Positions 10,846 through 24,200 of a stretch of 64,000 bases of DNA are shown piece by piece (position 1 is the first letter of the stretch; each line of letters begins with the position of its first letter). The stretch covers positions 12,788,420-12,852,419 of the forward strand of contig NC_044571.1 of NCBI RefSeq assembly GCF_901933205.1. Reading direction: 5' to 3'. The position numbers were made by a program, and so were the translations under genes. The notes beneath the pieces are model-generated. The model did no database searches. It saw nothing but the letters and a program-made list of their open reading frames with translations, and was not told the origin of the DNA. Source of the stretch: Camarhynchus parvulus (lineage: Eukaryota; Chordata; Aves; Passeriformes; Thraupidae).

Positions 10846-13819
10846 AGAATCATATCTTGTTAAGGAAAAAGAATCAATAAAATCATGTCTAAATTTACTA
10901 AATAAATAGACTAATTTCAAGACACCTGTAATTCCAATATTGTCTGTTTCTCTTAAATTCAATGCATTGTAAAGAACTATTTTCTTTTTAAAAAAAATTT
11001 TAAAAGCCCATGTGCATAAAAGTTTTTTCTTTGAACAGATGGCAGCTTAAACTATATGTCATAAGAGTGCTCATGCATGTTAATACAGACTACCTACTCC
11101 CCCAGGCCCCAGAGGAACAAAGCAGTTGGAAGGATGTAAAATAAGGTTGACTTAACTACATGTCACATTGTATTCTACAGAAAAACTAAATGCAGGAGTC
11201 TGTCAAGAGCAGCACATCAAAACTACAAAATCTCTTTTTAAATAATCAAAAGCTCTCATTATAAAAAAATCTACAACACTGTTAAAATGGCATTGCCTTG
11301 AAAACTTATAAAGTCAAGTGGACCTGTCCAAATGATTCCTATCGTATTGAATTATTCTCCTTAAAAGCCTTTTAATCTTACAGAAAGTTACTATTCCAAT
11401 TCTGGATGAAAGGAAGTATCTTCAAAGAATGCTTATTAATAAATCAAAATTAATGGACTGCTTAATATTTTACCATTTCATTCTCCTACCAATCAGCAGC
11501 CTACTTTTACATAGTGAGAAAAACAACAGAAACTACTATGTACTACTCTCATTAATAAAATGTAGCATCCTGTCAATACCAAATGTGTGGGAAAAATGGC
11601 CACATCTAATGTAATGTTCAATAGTCATAAATTCAGGTAAAGTAAAGTCCATATATCTTACACTGAGAATTACAATACAAAATGGGCATAGGCATAAAAT
11701 GAATGGGCTACAGTAGACAACATGGAATGATTTTTTAAATTGAAATGTTAATTTCATACTGTCAGAAAATAAAAGGACTCTGAATATATGATTAAATTGT
11801 TTTAGTGGAAAATGTGAATCACCTACAACCTCCTCCACTGAAAAATTAAACAATAAAGTTTGGATGTTCTTAGAGATTTTTACTCTCAGTAAATGATCAG
11901 GTAAAGACAATAGTCTGCTGATAAGTTTTCAAAATTCTTAGCCACATATGGTATTCTAAGAGTTAGGATGCCTGTTGTTTATTTGAACATGTATTTTAAT
12001 GAATTTGCTGTGCAGAAATCACAGACCGAGCAGTGAAGCTCAGCTGGCTTTGAACAGAGGCAAAGCCTCCAGAGAGGTCAGTTATGTACAACATTCCCTG
12101 TAGAAGCCTCTGAAACTGTTTGCAGTCTTGCACTTAACAGCCTTAGAATGGACAAAGTACAGAGACCAAGGACAGGGTGACATTTTGGATATGACAATTA
12201 TTTTATGGCAAAAGCACTGAAGTGAATAGAATTCTCTGCTGCAATAATATGCATTACCCTTATATTGACATTTTATGTGTTCCATATTCAGTGACAGGAA
12301 ATTGTATTTTTATCCTAACCTATGCAATTTACTTTATATGTTTAGAGTTAAACGCAAGAAAGATTCAAATTTACTTTATGCACTTTACAGAAATTGCCAA
12401 GACAACATTCCATCTTCTTTTTTTCTTTTTCACATTCTGTAGAAATAGTGACACAGCATTGGTGTGAGGTTTATTCTGCAGTATGTTAATCACCTTAAAC
12501 ACATATGTAGTGTGACACAGCATCCTGAAGTACTTGTAGTCCTGCTGAAAGGAGAGGAACATGTGGCACATGCATGCTGCTACATCTCAAAAAACCTCTG
12601 GTTTAATTCTTGTATCTACCAAAACCTAGAAATTACTTGCAGCTTTGGTCACTGCCAGAGTCTCTGCTGAGTCACATCTACCAGTCCTCTGAAAAAAGCC
12701 CAGGTTGTGAGAAAGGAATTCATTACAGGTATAGATCAATTCCCATTTTAGAGAGCCTTTTCTTTCAAACAGTTCTGTATTCTCATGCCATACCCAGGGC
12801 ATGGATCAGACACTGGGGGCCAGGAGGATTGGGGTTCACAACCAGTTGTGCAATATTATTGGTTGGACACAACCACTGCCTTGTGCCTTTGACTCTGGAG
12901 AGAACACAGACACCTCAGTTAAGGTTTATTTCTGATGTCTAGATGCAGAGACTTGAGTGAGAGACAACATTTTAAATATAATATACACATTCCTAACAAG
13001 CTAATAAAGGGGCCAAACTCTTGGACTCTATTTCCATGTTCCCAGCAAAGTAAAAATGTCCATTTTCCACTTGTCTCAACTGAGGAACAAGTTGTAAGAG
13101 AAAAGCCATAGAAACACACCTAAATTTATGTCTCCAGGTGACAGATATTTAGTTAGAATAGTTGGAAGTGGGCTTATAGACAGTTTTTGCAACATGATAT
13201 TAACTTAATAGCAATCAATGGGATGATGTGAGATGCAGGAAATTGCTTTGTTTCATCATCTCAGCATACAAATTATGTTATTTACACCAATTTTCAAATG
13301 TGTAACTTGATGTGATGACTGCTAACCATTGTGATAAAAGTTGGGGAACTTTCTTTTCAGGGAATAGTTTATTATAGAAAATTGGAGAGTAGGGCAAATT
13401 GTGGATGAGCTTGGGAAATCAAAGGCTGAATAATCTCTCTCAAAAATGTTTTAATTAAAATTGGGTACCCATAATACAACAGTATTTCTTGTACTTAAAG
13501 GACACTTTCATTTCTGAAACTTTGATCAAAGTGGATTGAGTATCTGAACTCTGACTTTTATAAATATATAAAAAATTCCTTATTTTTCCTCCATCTCTTT
13601 TATTGTTTTTTGAAAATTTAATAGGAGAACAAATGAAATAGACAAAAAAAAATAGTATCCCATTAAGTATATAATTTTGTTCTAGTATGTTTTTATAACT
13701 TTTCCGCTTTTCAAACAAAGTAAATGAGAATGTAAAAAAGCACCTGCTGCATGCTTTTTTAGATTATTTGAATCCACCAAATCTTCAGAACAAAAAATAA
13801 TTTTAAAATCCCCAAAAAT
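10846..13819. other. Non-coding DNA, no gene seen
   Basis: AT-rich unique sequence with a slightly GC-richer stretch at 12630-12930. The longest frame (11536-11910, minus) has no recognisable motif. No repeat signature. Confidence 0.6.
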
Positions 13820-14206
13820 CTCCTCTTATGAGAAGAAACTGAGGGAGCTGTGTCTGTTTATTTTGGAGATGGCTGAGAGGGGATCTCATTAATGTAAATA
13901 AGTATCTCAAAGGTGGGTGCCAAGAGGATGGCACCAGACTCTTTTCAGTAACAGGAAAACAGTAACAGGATGAGGAGCAGTGGCCAGAAACTAAAACTCA
14001 AGTTCCACTTCAACATGAGGAAGAGCTTGTTTACATTGAGGGTGGCAGAGCCCTGGAATGGCTGCCCAGGAAGTGCACAGAGTCTCTCTAGAGACATTCC
14101 AAACCCTGGACAAATTCCTGTGTCACCTGCATTTGGTGACCTTGCTTTGTCAGGGGGTTTGGATTGGATGGTCTCTTTCCAACCCTAAAAATTTTGTGAT
14201 TCAGTG
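13820..14206 (+). mobile_element. CR1 LINE, ORF2 end plus 3' UTR
   Basis: Begins in the ORF2 C-terminal region ('actgagggagctg', 'ggctgagaggggatctcatt'). It continues through 'gtgccaagaggatgg', 'aacatgaggaagagc', 'gtggcagagccctggaat' and 'attccaaaccctgg', and ends in 'tttccaaccc' and 'ttgtgattca'. It contains an internal duplicate of 'cagtaacagga'. A separate subfamily from the copy at 10545, judging by the 3'-UTR wording. Inactive. Confidence 0.92.
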
Positions 14207-17200
14207 AAGTAGTGATTAAAGATATTAATACTGAATACACCTCCTTGTGTAGGTACTGATTTAGCATAAAAATTAGAGCTGTGAATTGTTATGTCTGTAC
14301 TGTTAAAAAAGAAAGGTCAGGGAGAAGTCCTGACCCTGAAGCCAGATGGCCTCTGTTGGCCTTCATCCATTTGCTGAGGGCTGCACCTTTCTAGAGCCTG
14401 TTGTCTGTGAGCACCCCTGTGACCTCTGGCTACCACTGCTTCTTTTGTGTCCCTCATCTCAAGGTCACAAAAATGGAAGAGCTATTTAAATCACTTGCAT
14501 CAGTAGAATGACAGCATTTTAATAGACGTGTTTGTTTGGAATAAAAATAGATTAGAATTTAAAGAGGGGTTAAGGGTATAAGCATAATTCTTTTATAAAA
14601 TTGAATCAAATATATTGCAATGCTTTACAAAGGAGAGAAATATCTATATCACTGTGGAACTAATGGAGGAACTGAATGCCTAGAGGAAGACCTGTGGCAG
14701 TGATGGAAAGAGTTATTCTGCCATGAGCAACGCTGGAATACTTATACAGCACAGGAGAACTTACTGTTAGGGTAATTTCCTCAAATGAACTTGTTACAGG
14801 CAACATATTAAAAATTCTTTTATCTGATCATCTCATATTCATTAAGAAAAGTAAACAATTCATAGTCTAACATTTCAGATTTCACCCCACAAATAATTAC
14901 TAAGTGCAACAAATTTTAAGTAGCACGAGCTCTTGTGTCACCTCTGCGTGTTGTGGTGGGTCTATGCTCTGCTCTTCCATTTCAAGTTATTCTAAGTAAT
15001 TTTTGTTTCAAGGTGTCATTCCCTGTTTTGTACAAGTTGCACAGATAACGAGGATCAGAGTTACTTGAGTGGTTGCCTTAAAGACTGCTTCTCTCTTCAC
15101 AAGTTCCAGATCTAAAAAGTAGATATGGAATGTGCTCTTGGAGTGAAACCCAGGTTGAGCAGGCCGAGGGAGTTTGGGTGTGCGCTGCTGTCTCCTGGTT
15201 GTTCAGTGGCACTGCTTTCTTGTAGGCAAACCTCGTTACAGCTTTCCCAGTCTGCTACAGGGAATGCTGGGACACCTGCCAGCACAATGTGAACCTCATT
15301 TCAAACAAAAGCTCTTCAAACAAACTAGTGGAGGAGATGCATAAGCTTTCTCTTTTGCAAGATCACCGGTTTTGGGTGCTGTTGATCGTGATTATATTCT
15401 TTCAGAGCCTGCATTTTCTCACTCCTTCAGACTTCTTTCTGCCAGATTCACTGGCTAAATGGCTGAAGTGTTTGCACAGATATTTCCAAGCTCAAACAAG
15501 TAGCAAAATATATTTCAGGCTAAGGAGTTTTATTTTTTGGGCACATTTGCTAATACTTCCGTGTTATTTTCCTTCTTGAGCTTTTATCCAGCAAAGTGGG
15601 AAAGTACAGGGGAAGACACTCTGCCTTCTCATTGTGTGGAGATTTCATTTCCAAGTAAAATCACTCTTTGATAAGGTGTCAAGTATGAACTAAACAAACA
15701 TCATCTCCTTTGAGAGCCAGCCATGCAACCAGAGCTAGCACTGTACGGGTACTCTTTAGACTGAAAAAGAGAGAGTACATATTCCAGAACATAAAATTTA
15801 CTGAACTGAAACTATGTTTCTTTGCAAAAACAAACTACTAACATTTTAGGAAAAATATTTAATGTTAAGCTGTTACACTGAATCTTCATGATATTTTCAT
15901 TTAAAAATATGACTTTTAACTATTTTAACTGTACCATAATTTCAAATATATTTATGGATTTACAATTATGATCATGGTAAATATTTAAAAGACAAAACAT
16001 TTTCTACTCCCTGACTGAAGCCACTTTAATTTACACTTGAGCTTCTTTTACTTCATACGGAACAACTTTGAAGAAAAATAAAAATTGAGAAAATTGGAAT
16101 GTTACATTTCAACTTATCACAATGGCTTCTATTGTTCTTTCAATTTGCAGTCCTTTACTGCATCAGAGCTGCCTCCTCAGGAACTGTTAAATATTCCAGT
16201 ACATGGGAAGCATTTACTCTTGACTACAAAAAAGGCCCAGCAAAAACCTATAGCTTAGTTCTAATAAAAACATAGAAAGTGTGTTAAGATAAAAAGATGA
16301 CAGGTGGCATGAGGGCAGACAGAAAAACTGTGGATCAGGAGAGCCTAAAAGAAAAAAAATAACCACAAAAGGTGAGCAAAAAAAGTTAGATGAGAATGAA
16401 AACTGGATACACTAAGAATTGAGAGAAAGACAAGCAAAAATAGGAAACATAACATGAAATCTTACAAGTTAGTGACTCTTGCTCATAATTATAGTGAATT
16501 TTCATAGTAGCCTGAAAGAACAAAAATCTCTTACAAAGATCATGGAGACAAATAGCTTATATTTATATTTTTTTAAATAATATGTATCCAACACTGGATA
16601 CACATAATGCTGTTGAATATCTTAATTAACAAAATACAAAAGAATAATTATAGAGGAATGGATGAAGTAAAAAGAAAATTGGGTATTTTAGCATTTATTT
16701 TTTTGGGGTGTTTTAATTCTTTCATTTACCAACATGATATTTGTCCTTAGTCACTTCAGACTTATCAGAGGTTTGAAAATCCCAGTGGCATCCTTTTTTT
16801 TAAACTGCTCATCTGTTGGATTCCTCTCACAGCCAGGTGTGAAGCAGTGAAGCATGGAAATCTGCCTTCTTCTTCACCTTATGGGCCTCCTGTTTTGTGA
16901 TTTCAAGTATTTTAAAAGGATTTCTGTTCCTGCTAGTCACATGGTTCATTTCCCAAACCATTTAGTGCATTTCAAAGGTGCATCCATAAATCACCAAAGA
17001 GATTTTTGTGGGAAATGCAATTCCATATATAAGGTGCACTGGTGATGCCAGCTGGCTGTCCAGATCTACCTCACTGCATACCATTTGCAGGATTTCTGGA
17101 CAGCTCATGTTTCCTAAAGAGCTCATTGCTCTTTAGGTTTGCTTCAGCTACTGTTTCCACCCCCTATCATATGAATTTATAAAAAAAGAGGAGAGTATTT

Positions 17201-19885
17201 TAGGGGTGAAAATTAAGCTTTGAAATAAATGCATTATAAATCTGAATAGGATAGTGAAAAATATTACCTTATTATGTCTTTCTTTCACAGTCTCATAACA
17301 TCACAAAAGAAAACACTGCTGACTGTTCTTTTTTGAGATATATCCTCTGAAGTTTCTTCCTTATTCTGAAATTTACATTTATCTTTTTCTGTGACTGTCA
17401 CAGGCCCTTCTTTCTGCCTTCAAAAAATCTTTTGCATACTATCCTGGGATGGCACTGGTCTGTGCTTCTGTCACAGCTCTGCATAATTCATAATCCTGGA
17501 ATCCACCTCCTGAACAGTAGTGGAAAATATTCTGAAGATTAATGATTGCATCTACCCAAGCTCAAGTCACTGTTAAATTAGGAATTTTCAGATAGTTCCT
17601 TGAAATTGATTTAAATATGGATTTTCAAAATTATTTAGGTGGGGATTCCCTATCATGCGCATTGTGATATTTTAAAAAGTCTCTGGGCACGTTAGGTTTC
17701 AAACACTTTATGAGAGTTTAGGCTTTGGAAATCTTGTTTGGCAGATGTTTTTTATAGGTATCTAACTATCTGGAGTGCTTCTAGGCATTTTTTTAGGAGC
17801 ATTTGCCAGAACATATAAAAATCTGGGTCTTGCTCGCACAACTGAAGAAATGAGCACATCAAGTGTATTTGCAGTCGCTTCTGCTGACTACCAGATCCTC
17901 AGTGTGGTGACACAGTGTCAGTGTCACTGTACTCTCTTAAAACTCTCTGATTGCTGAGCTTGTGGAGGGTGCAGTCAGAGCAAAGCGTCCCTTATCTTCC
18001 TCACTACTTGTGTTCTCTTCTATTTCCAGAAAACAACTGTAAATTATTTGCAGTTGTTTTTTTTTTAAGAAAAGTAAATATTACATTAGGAATTACTCTT
18101 TTAGACAGATATGAGTTTCTACATATCAAAGGCCATACATGTCATTAATTGATCATTTCTACCAACATGTGAACATATCAATTACTTAATGTGTAATGAA
18201 TTACTTCATTACTTCGGCTTTTGTATTTTAAAGATTCAAGCCCATATGAATTCCAATATTTTGATAAAAAAAGGAAAGATGTGAGACACATTTAAATGTG
18301 CTACTTTTCACTCTGATATAAATATGGAATCAGATTTATTGGAGCATTTTTCTCTCCCATTGATGATGAGTCTCAAAGCAAGATCTCTTAGGGGCTGCTG
18401 ATCTCTTGGTTACTCCTTCCTAGTACCTGGTGCAGTGAAACCACTGCAAGAGGTGGCAAAACCCTCATTAGCTGACCTTTACCATGACATAGATCACCAT
18501 CTGTTTCATTAAGCTCAACTGGTGTAGCAAAATGTTTCCTGGAGCTCACTGTAGACTTGTACAGCTATATACCGTAAGAACCAAATATAAATTTTGTGAT
18601 TGGATCACTAAGCTTTAAGAAAATTTTACTTTGGGCACTCAGTCTGGGCTGAAGAGACCCAGTGAGTTCTTTGGGTTTTTTAGAAGATATTTTCCCTTGG
18701 TTCCTCTAGTGTTTCAGCTTATTTCTTAATACTAAAACAGTTATTTATTAAATAATACTATCTTTAAATTTAGCAAAAATAGAATCAACTAATGAGTTGT
18801 CCTAGTTTATTTTCTTTTACAGAGCTACTTTGTAATATTGCTACTAAAACCAAGGTTAAAAGCATTAGCTCCTGGCAATCATTTCCTGGGAAAAAGAAAA
18901 ACCCTAATATTACTAAAAGACTTTTTCCATAACTAAAAATTTAAATCTCTGGACAAAAATGCGGCTCTGAGGAGTAATTTTTTTCCTAACAAGATCTTAC
19001 ATTTCCCCATTCACATCAAAATCCTGTCTTGAGAGCTATAGAGGAGTACCAATATTAAGCTGAAGAAAAACATCTTTCACATTTGTCTGCAGATCTTTCT
19101 GTCTCAGAGGATTCCTTTATGTGTAGCATCCTATCTTATTTCTCTGGAGTAAAACACTAACTAATTCTATGCAGAAGACTTACAGCGAAAAGGATATCTT
19201 AAGAAACTTTAAAATGCCTCTTCCAATACACCTAAAGCATCAATCTACTGAAAAGCCTGTTAGTTCTGCCCAGTAAAAATGCCATTTGTGTGGGATCGTG
19301 TCTCCATCTGTTGTGGAACTCTGTTAGTAGTGACAGGATAAATAATAGAAGATGTACTGGTACACTAACTACTGACAAATTAAACAGGCCAGTAGTTTTA
19401 TATCTAAATACACATACACCTCTGCAGAAACAGGAAATACTTTGCATAAACAGGATTTGAAACACAGACATGCCTTTAGCAAATCCCAGTTTATTAAAAT
19501 GCTTATAATTTATATTCCTTTGCTAAAAATAGCTGTTGACCCACCAAATTATTAACTATTTAGATAATCTCATACTTTGGGGAAGCAGATAGCACCCTCT
19601 CTTTCTCATCAAAAAGCCAGTTTCTGCAAAACACATATGACTTGACCAAACAGAGAATAGCATATTGTATATGCATTCAAGTGGATACTGACTTCAGATT
19701 TTCCTGACTCCTGACACTCATTGCCTTGTTTTCTCTTTTCCAACAGAATATGGAACTGTTTACTGTTGGCTTTTTCAGCGCTCCTTCTGTAGGGGTCCTG
19801 TAAGTAGCCATGGATATCTGGATTTTCACTGTCCCATAGTTTAGTGAGCCAATCTCACACAGTAACTGGGTTTTTAAAGTTTTTG
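14207..19885. other. Long repeat-poor non-coding stretch
   Basis: About 5.7 kb without a recognisable transposon. Slightly GC-richer patches lie at 14330-14460 and 15130-15290. The longest frame (15289-15579, plus) has no family resemblance. I see no exon or RNA gene. Confidence 0.55.
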
Positions 19886-19917
<32 letters not shown>

Positions 19918-19929
19918 CACACACACACA
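19886..19929. repeat. (CA)n microsatellite
   Basis: Forty-four bases of CA with a single C-to-A interruption near 19901. Confidence 0.97.
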
Positions 19930-21241
19930 TATTCAGTGCCTTTGCATTTCTATTGCTTCAAATACAGTCATGGACCTACTCCACAGTTAGCTCCTTGGTT
20001 ATACATGCTGTAATATGTGCTCATATTTTGCTTTCTGTATGAGCTGAAATACAGACATTCTGGTTTCACTGATGCATTATTGACATGCTCTTCCATGCAG
20101 TCCTTTTTCTGGATATTTCATATCTGATTTTCTTTCATATGTTGACACTAAAAAGAGATATGAAACACCACATTGTAAAGGCCAGCAGTCGTTCCTCCAT
20201 AGACTTCTTGACAGCCCATGATATTGCTGCAAGATTCAGATAACATTTTACACAGCTTGATGGATTTTTATGCCTAGAAAAATGTCTTCATCTCTTGTAT
20301 TTGTGTTAGGTCATACAGAATCATTCATTTCACTTGAGTCTTTTCTGTGAGCTCTGTGATTTGTTGAGCCAAATTAACATCCTTCCCATTTGTACAGATC
20401 TGCTCGCATCAGGTGCTTGTTGTAGCTTTGATCCATTTAATTGAAGAATTGGAAGAAATTGGAAGTGAACATTTAAATACTAATACTACTTATATTAATT
20501 ATTGGTAGCAATAATAATTATTGCTAATAATAAATCTATTTGAAATTTGAACTGCATGGCTTAGGAAATTTTCACTAGTTTGTCTAGAGAGCTACATGGG
20601 TATGGTTATCAATCAACCTTGAGTCTTTTCTCATTGCACTATCCACAAAATGTCAGCAATTATAAAGGCAGCTAACAGGAAAGTATTTCCACAGAACTGA
20701 ATCTATTCTCTGGAAATAAATATCACCTGAGAAATCTGTGGGAATTTGTTGTGTCAAATGCCTTAGAAACAAATTTACCTTAAAGAATAATATAGAATAA
20801 TCTTATGACTCTTTTATGTTTTCAGAAACAGTGAAGGGATATTGGGCTTTTTCTGAGATACTGATAGTAAGAAAAATATATTAATCAAATTTGATTGTTG
20901 GTTGAATTATTCAAATCTGCTAGGGACAATATTGTCTAATAATAGAAGCAAAAAATTATAAGGAATAGAGGATCTCTAGCTTCTATGTGTATAGCAATCT
21001 GCCACAGAACAAATTGCACAGATATTTAAGCATCATTATGCAAAAGTTTTCCAAAGTTAACAACAAGAGTACAAAACCCCATAAAATTAACAGCGTATTC
21101 TGTACAAATTATTACTATGCTGAAATAATTGTAGCACTGAAGTCAACTTATAGCTGATGGTTAATGATGGTGACTTTATCCCCTCTTGGAATAAAGACCT
21201 GTTTTTCCATCCAAACTTTTCACATTTCTTATTAATACCTC
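19930..21241. other. AT-rich non-coding DNA, no gene seen
   Basis: Includes a 21-bp AT-rich palindrome at 20506-20526 (10-bp arms around one base). Nothing else recognised. Confidence 0.6.
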
Positions 21242-21299
21242 AGGAATAGAACACTGTGCAGTGAACAATCATTTGTTTGCTGCACAGTGTTGTATTCCT
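21242..21299 (+). repeat. 27-bp-arm hairpin, candidate small-RNA precursor
   Basis: The left arm 21242-21268 pairs with the right arm 21273-21299 around the 4-base loop 'tcat'. As a plus-strand RNA the 27-bp stem has one G-G mismatch (21249) and two G-U wobbles (at 21262 and 21263). The minus-strand RNA would fold less well because the wobbles become A-C mismatches. That strand bias is typical of RNA hairpins under folding constraint, although chance cannot be excluded. I do not recognise either arm as a known microRNA. The stem is shorter than that of most animal pri-miRNAs. Confidence 0.75.
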
Positions 21300-24200
21300 A
21301 CCTCTATACACTGAATACCACCATCATGTTACTTAAACAGTGGCACACTTAAAGCTGAATTAAGTCCAGATTTTTTGATAGCAGGATTTTTTTAATGAAA
21401 AAAGCACAAAGTATAAAAAACCCATAATGGTGACATGTGCACAAACACCTATGAGTATGTATAGAAATTCAAGAAAAAATTAATGAAAAATACTGAACTC
21501 ACAACCTCAGTCACTCAGATACTTCTTAATATACAGAGAAATTTATTTCTTAACTTGCACCTTTAATTTCCCCAGTTATTCATGATGTAGAGGAAATATT
21601 TGCACTTTTGAAAAAGACACATTTAATTTCCACTTACGCTTGGAGGCCAGTAAGCAGTTTGACTGTTATTCTTCCAGCAGAGATGAACACAAGTTCCCTT
21701 ACAAAACAAGCTCATATTAGGACTTAGTGGTTTTTATCACTGCAGAACATACAGTCCTGAATAAGGTTTGTTCTTTGGTGGAACAATGTTTTTTTCCAGT
21801 GACTGCAGACCTAGGATCATATTTAGGATCAGCATTCTAAATAGAGTTTATTTTTTCATTTCCATTCTTTGTAGCCTTGCAGAAACTATTTTCCATTTTC
21901 TGTTACCTTTTGGTAACACAGTTTTTCTTCTTCCATCTCTTCAATCTAGTGCAACCTTTTAGTGAATCTCCACCTGACCAACCTTCCAATTTCAAATTTC
22001 CCCTGAAAAAAAATATTTTTTTTTCCCTTTTAATTTTTCACTGCTTTTCCTACTAGAGTGGATTCAGGAACTACAAGATATGCATGGCACCTTGACTGCT
22101 TTTGAGATAAGTTATCAATCATCCCTTTACTCCTTTCCATGCTTGTGTTGTGCAAAACTGCAGCAGAAAAAAACTTAACCTGCTACAAGCTAACTATCCA
22201 AACCAAAAATCCTTTTAATTAGTTGTCATTTTATTTTTAAATGACTTTTAAATAACAGGATTGTAACCCTAAAGAGTAAGCTGAAGCCAGGACTAAAGTG
22301 TAAATAGGTTTCCATGACACTTGCATGCAAGATTAAAAGAAATATTGCCCACCAGTGATAGGAAAAACAAAATGTGGCTGTTATCCACGGTGATCTAAAG
22401 CTGTATGGGCTATGATAACAATACAATGCAAAATAAAAAATATTTGTCATATATTCTCAGATGCAATCAAGTAGCTGTGCTGAGTAAACTGCATTAGGGT
22501 TTGTCTTTTGTTCCATGTAAAACATGTGAAAATTATAGTTTTCATTCTTCACAAGCTTAGACGTAAGACCTTCCAAGAAACTTTAATGATTGCAAAGCTT
22601 CTGTCTCCTTTTCACCAACAAGAGAGTATAGAAACACCGTGTAAAACATGAATAGCTGAATTTTTTCTCCTATAGTCAAAATATTTTCTACTGCCTACAT
22701 TAAATAACACTTTTCATTACATCTCCTTGAGATGCTTTTTGTGCCAGGAAGATTTCCATAAAAATGAAAACAGGCTTGTAATATGTGCTTAGGAAAAAAC
22801 TCTCTCTTATCAAATAATGATACTGGTAGGAAATGTTCAAAGTGGTTGAGTGTGTTCTGCTGACTCATATCACACCATTGCAAGCAACTTGTTACAGGAG
22901 GCAGGATATGAGACAGAGAGGAAAGTGAGAATAAGATTTTTAGGAATCCTCTCTCCTCTAGCTCTTTTAAAACTAAAACGGTCTCAGCTGATTTTTTTAT
23001 TCTTCCATCTCAACTGAAATGATGGATTGGAGAAAGACAAATACCTCTATATTTATTGTTACCATATGCTACCCATGTTAATATGCTAGCCATATTAAAA
23101 CCATCTTAACAATTGGCTGCAGGGAAGTTTTTTCTCCCTTTTACAAGGGAGAACCTTAAGATGTACATTAATCCCAAGCTTAACATCAGAGGAATCATCT
23201 GAGTAGTTTAATAAAGACAATTATTATTGGTATGGTTTTACTGTCTTTTGCAGGTATCTTGCAACTTTTTCTTTAACCTAAGCAACTATCATGAGTTGTT
23301 TGAATGGCTGCAATGTGAATTTATAGCAGAATGATACTTTTTAACTTTTGCTTTCATGATCAGATATAGAGAGAAAACACTTCTGTTAATAGCCTACTTC
23401 TCACACTTTTTGCTTCATTCCATCAAACTCCATAAACAAAGGCTCTTATGCTTCTGATGATGTTCAGATAAACAGCAACTAAAAAAGGATCAATTGGAAA
23501 ACTGAATTGTCGAGTTTTAAACATATTAGAATATCTTTCAGATATATTTCATGTCAGTTAAAGGAGCTGATTTTTGTGTAGCTTTTATACTTTTCAAAAT
23601 GCAAAATTATTATTCTGAGATGCAGATAAGATGCTGAGCCCAGACCACCTAAAGGAGAAACAAAGACCGAAAAGGAATTAAAAAAAGAAACAGCTGAAAG
23701 TTTGGGTTCAAACCTTACCAATTCACAAAAGAAGAGAAAATATAAATAAAGCAAATTAACTAGAGCAGTGCCACCAAGATTTTATTTGAAACTAGGGGTT
23801 TTCAGTCACCCTGTTTAAGCCCAGCTCACTTACTCCCTCAGTTATTGCAGGGTAACCAAGTACAGAGAGAGGTTTTCAGGCAGTTTTTCTCATCCAAAGC
23901 ACAGTAACTCAGTTTGTCTTAAATGCCTGTGTTAATGTAAAGAGCTGGCCAGACAGTCCAGCACACATTTCAGAAAATTCAAGCTCTGTAGTCAAATCCT
24001 GTTTCTTTCACTCCAATTTATAAATTGAACAGAATTTGACCTTTAACATGGCGCTGTGTTAAAAGAAGTCCAGTTCGTACAAAGACAATGGAAAATTTCT
24101 GGAGTCTTTAGGCACATATTTTTCTACTTAATTTCCTTAAGAATGGGCAGATATTCAAAATTACACCTATTAGGAATGTTAACTTTCTAACCATACATTG

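Noticed and set aside
20506..20526. 21-bp AT-rich palindrome as a functional site
   Set aside because: Palindromes of this kind are expected by chance in such AT-rich sequence.
23701..23720. tRNA-like B box (GGTTCAAACC)
   Set aside because: No A box at the right distance upstream and no cloverleaf pairing.
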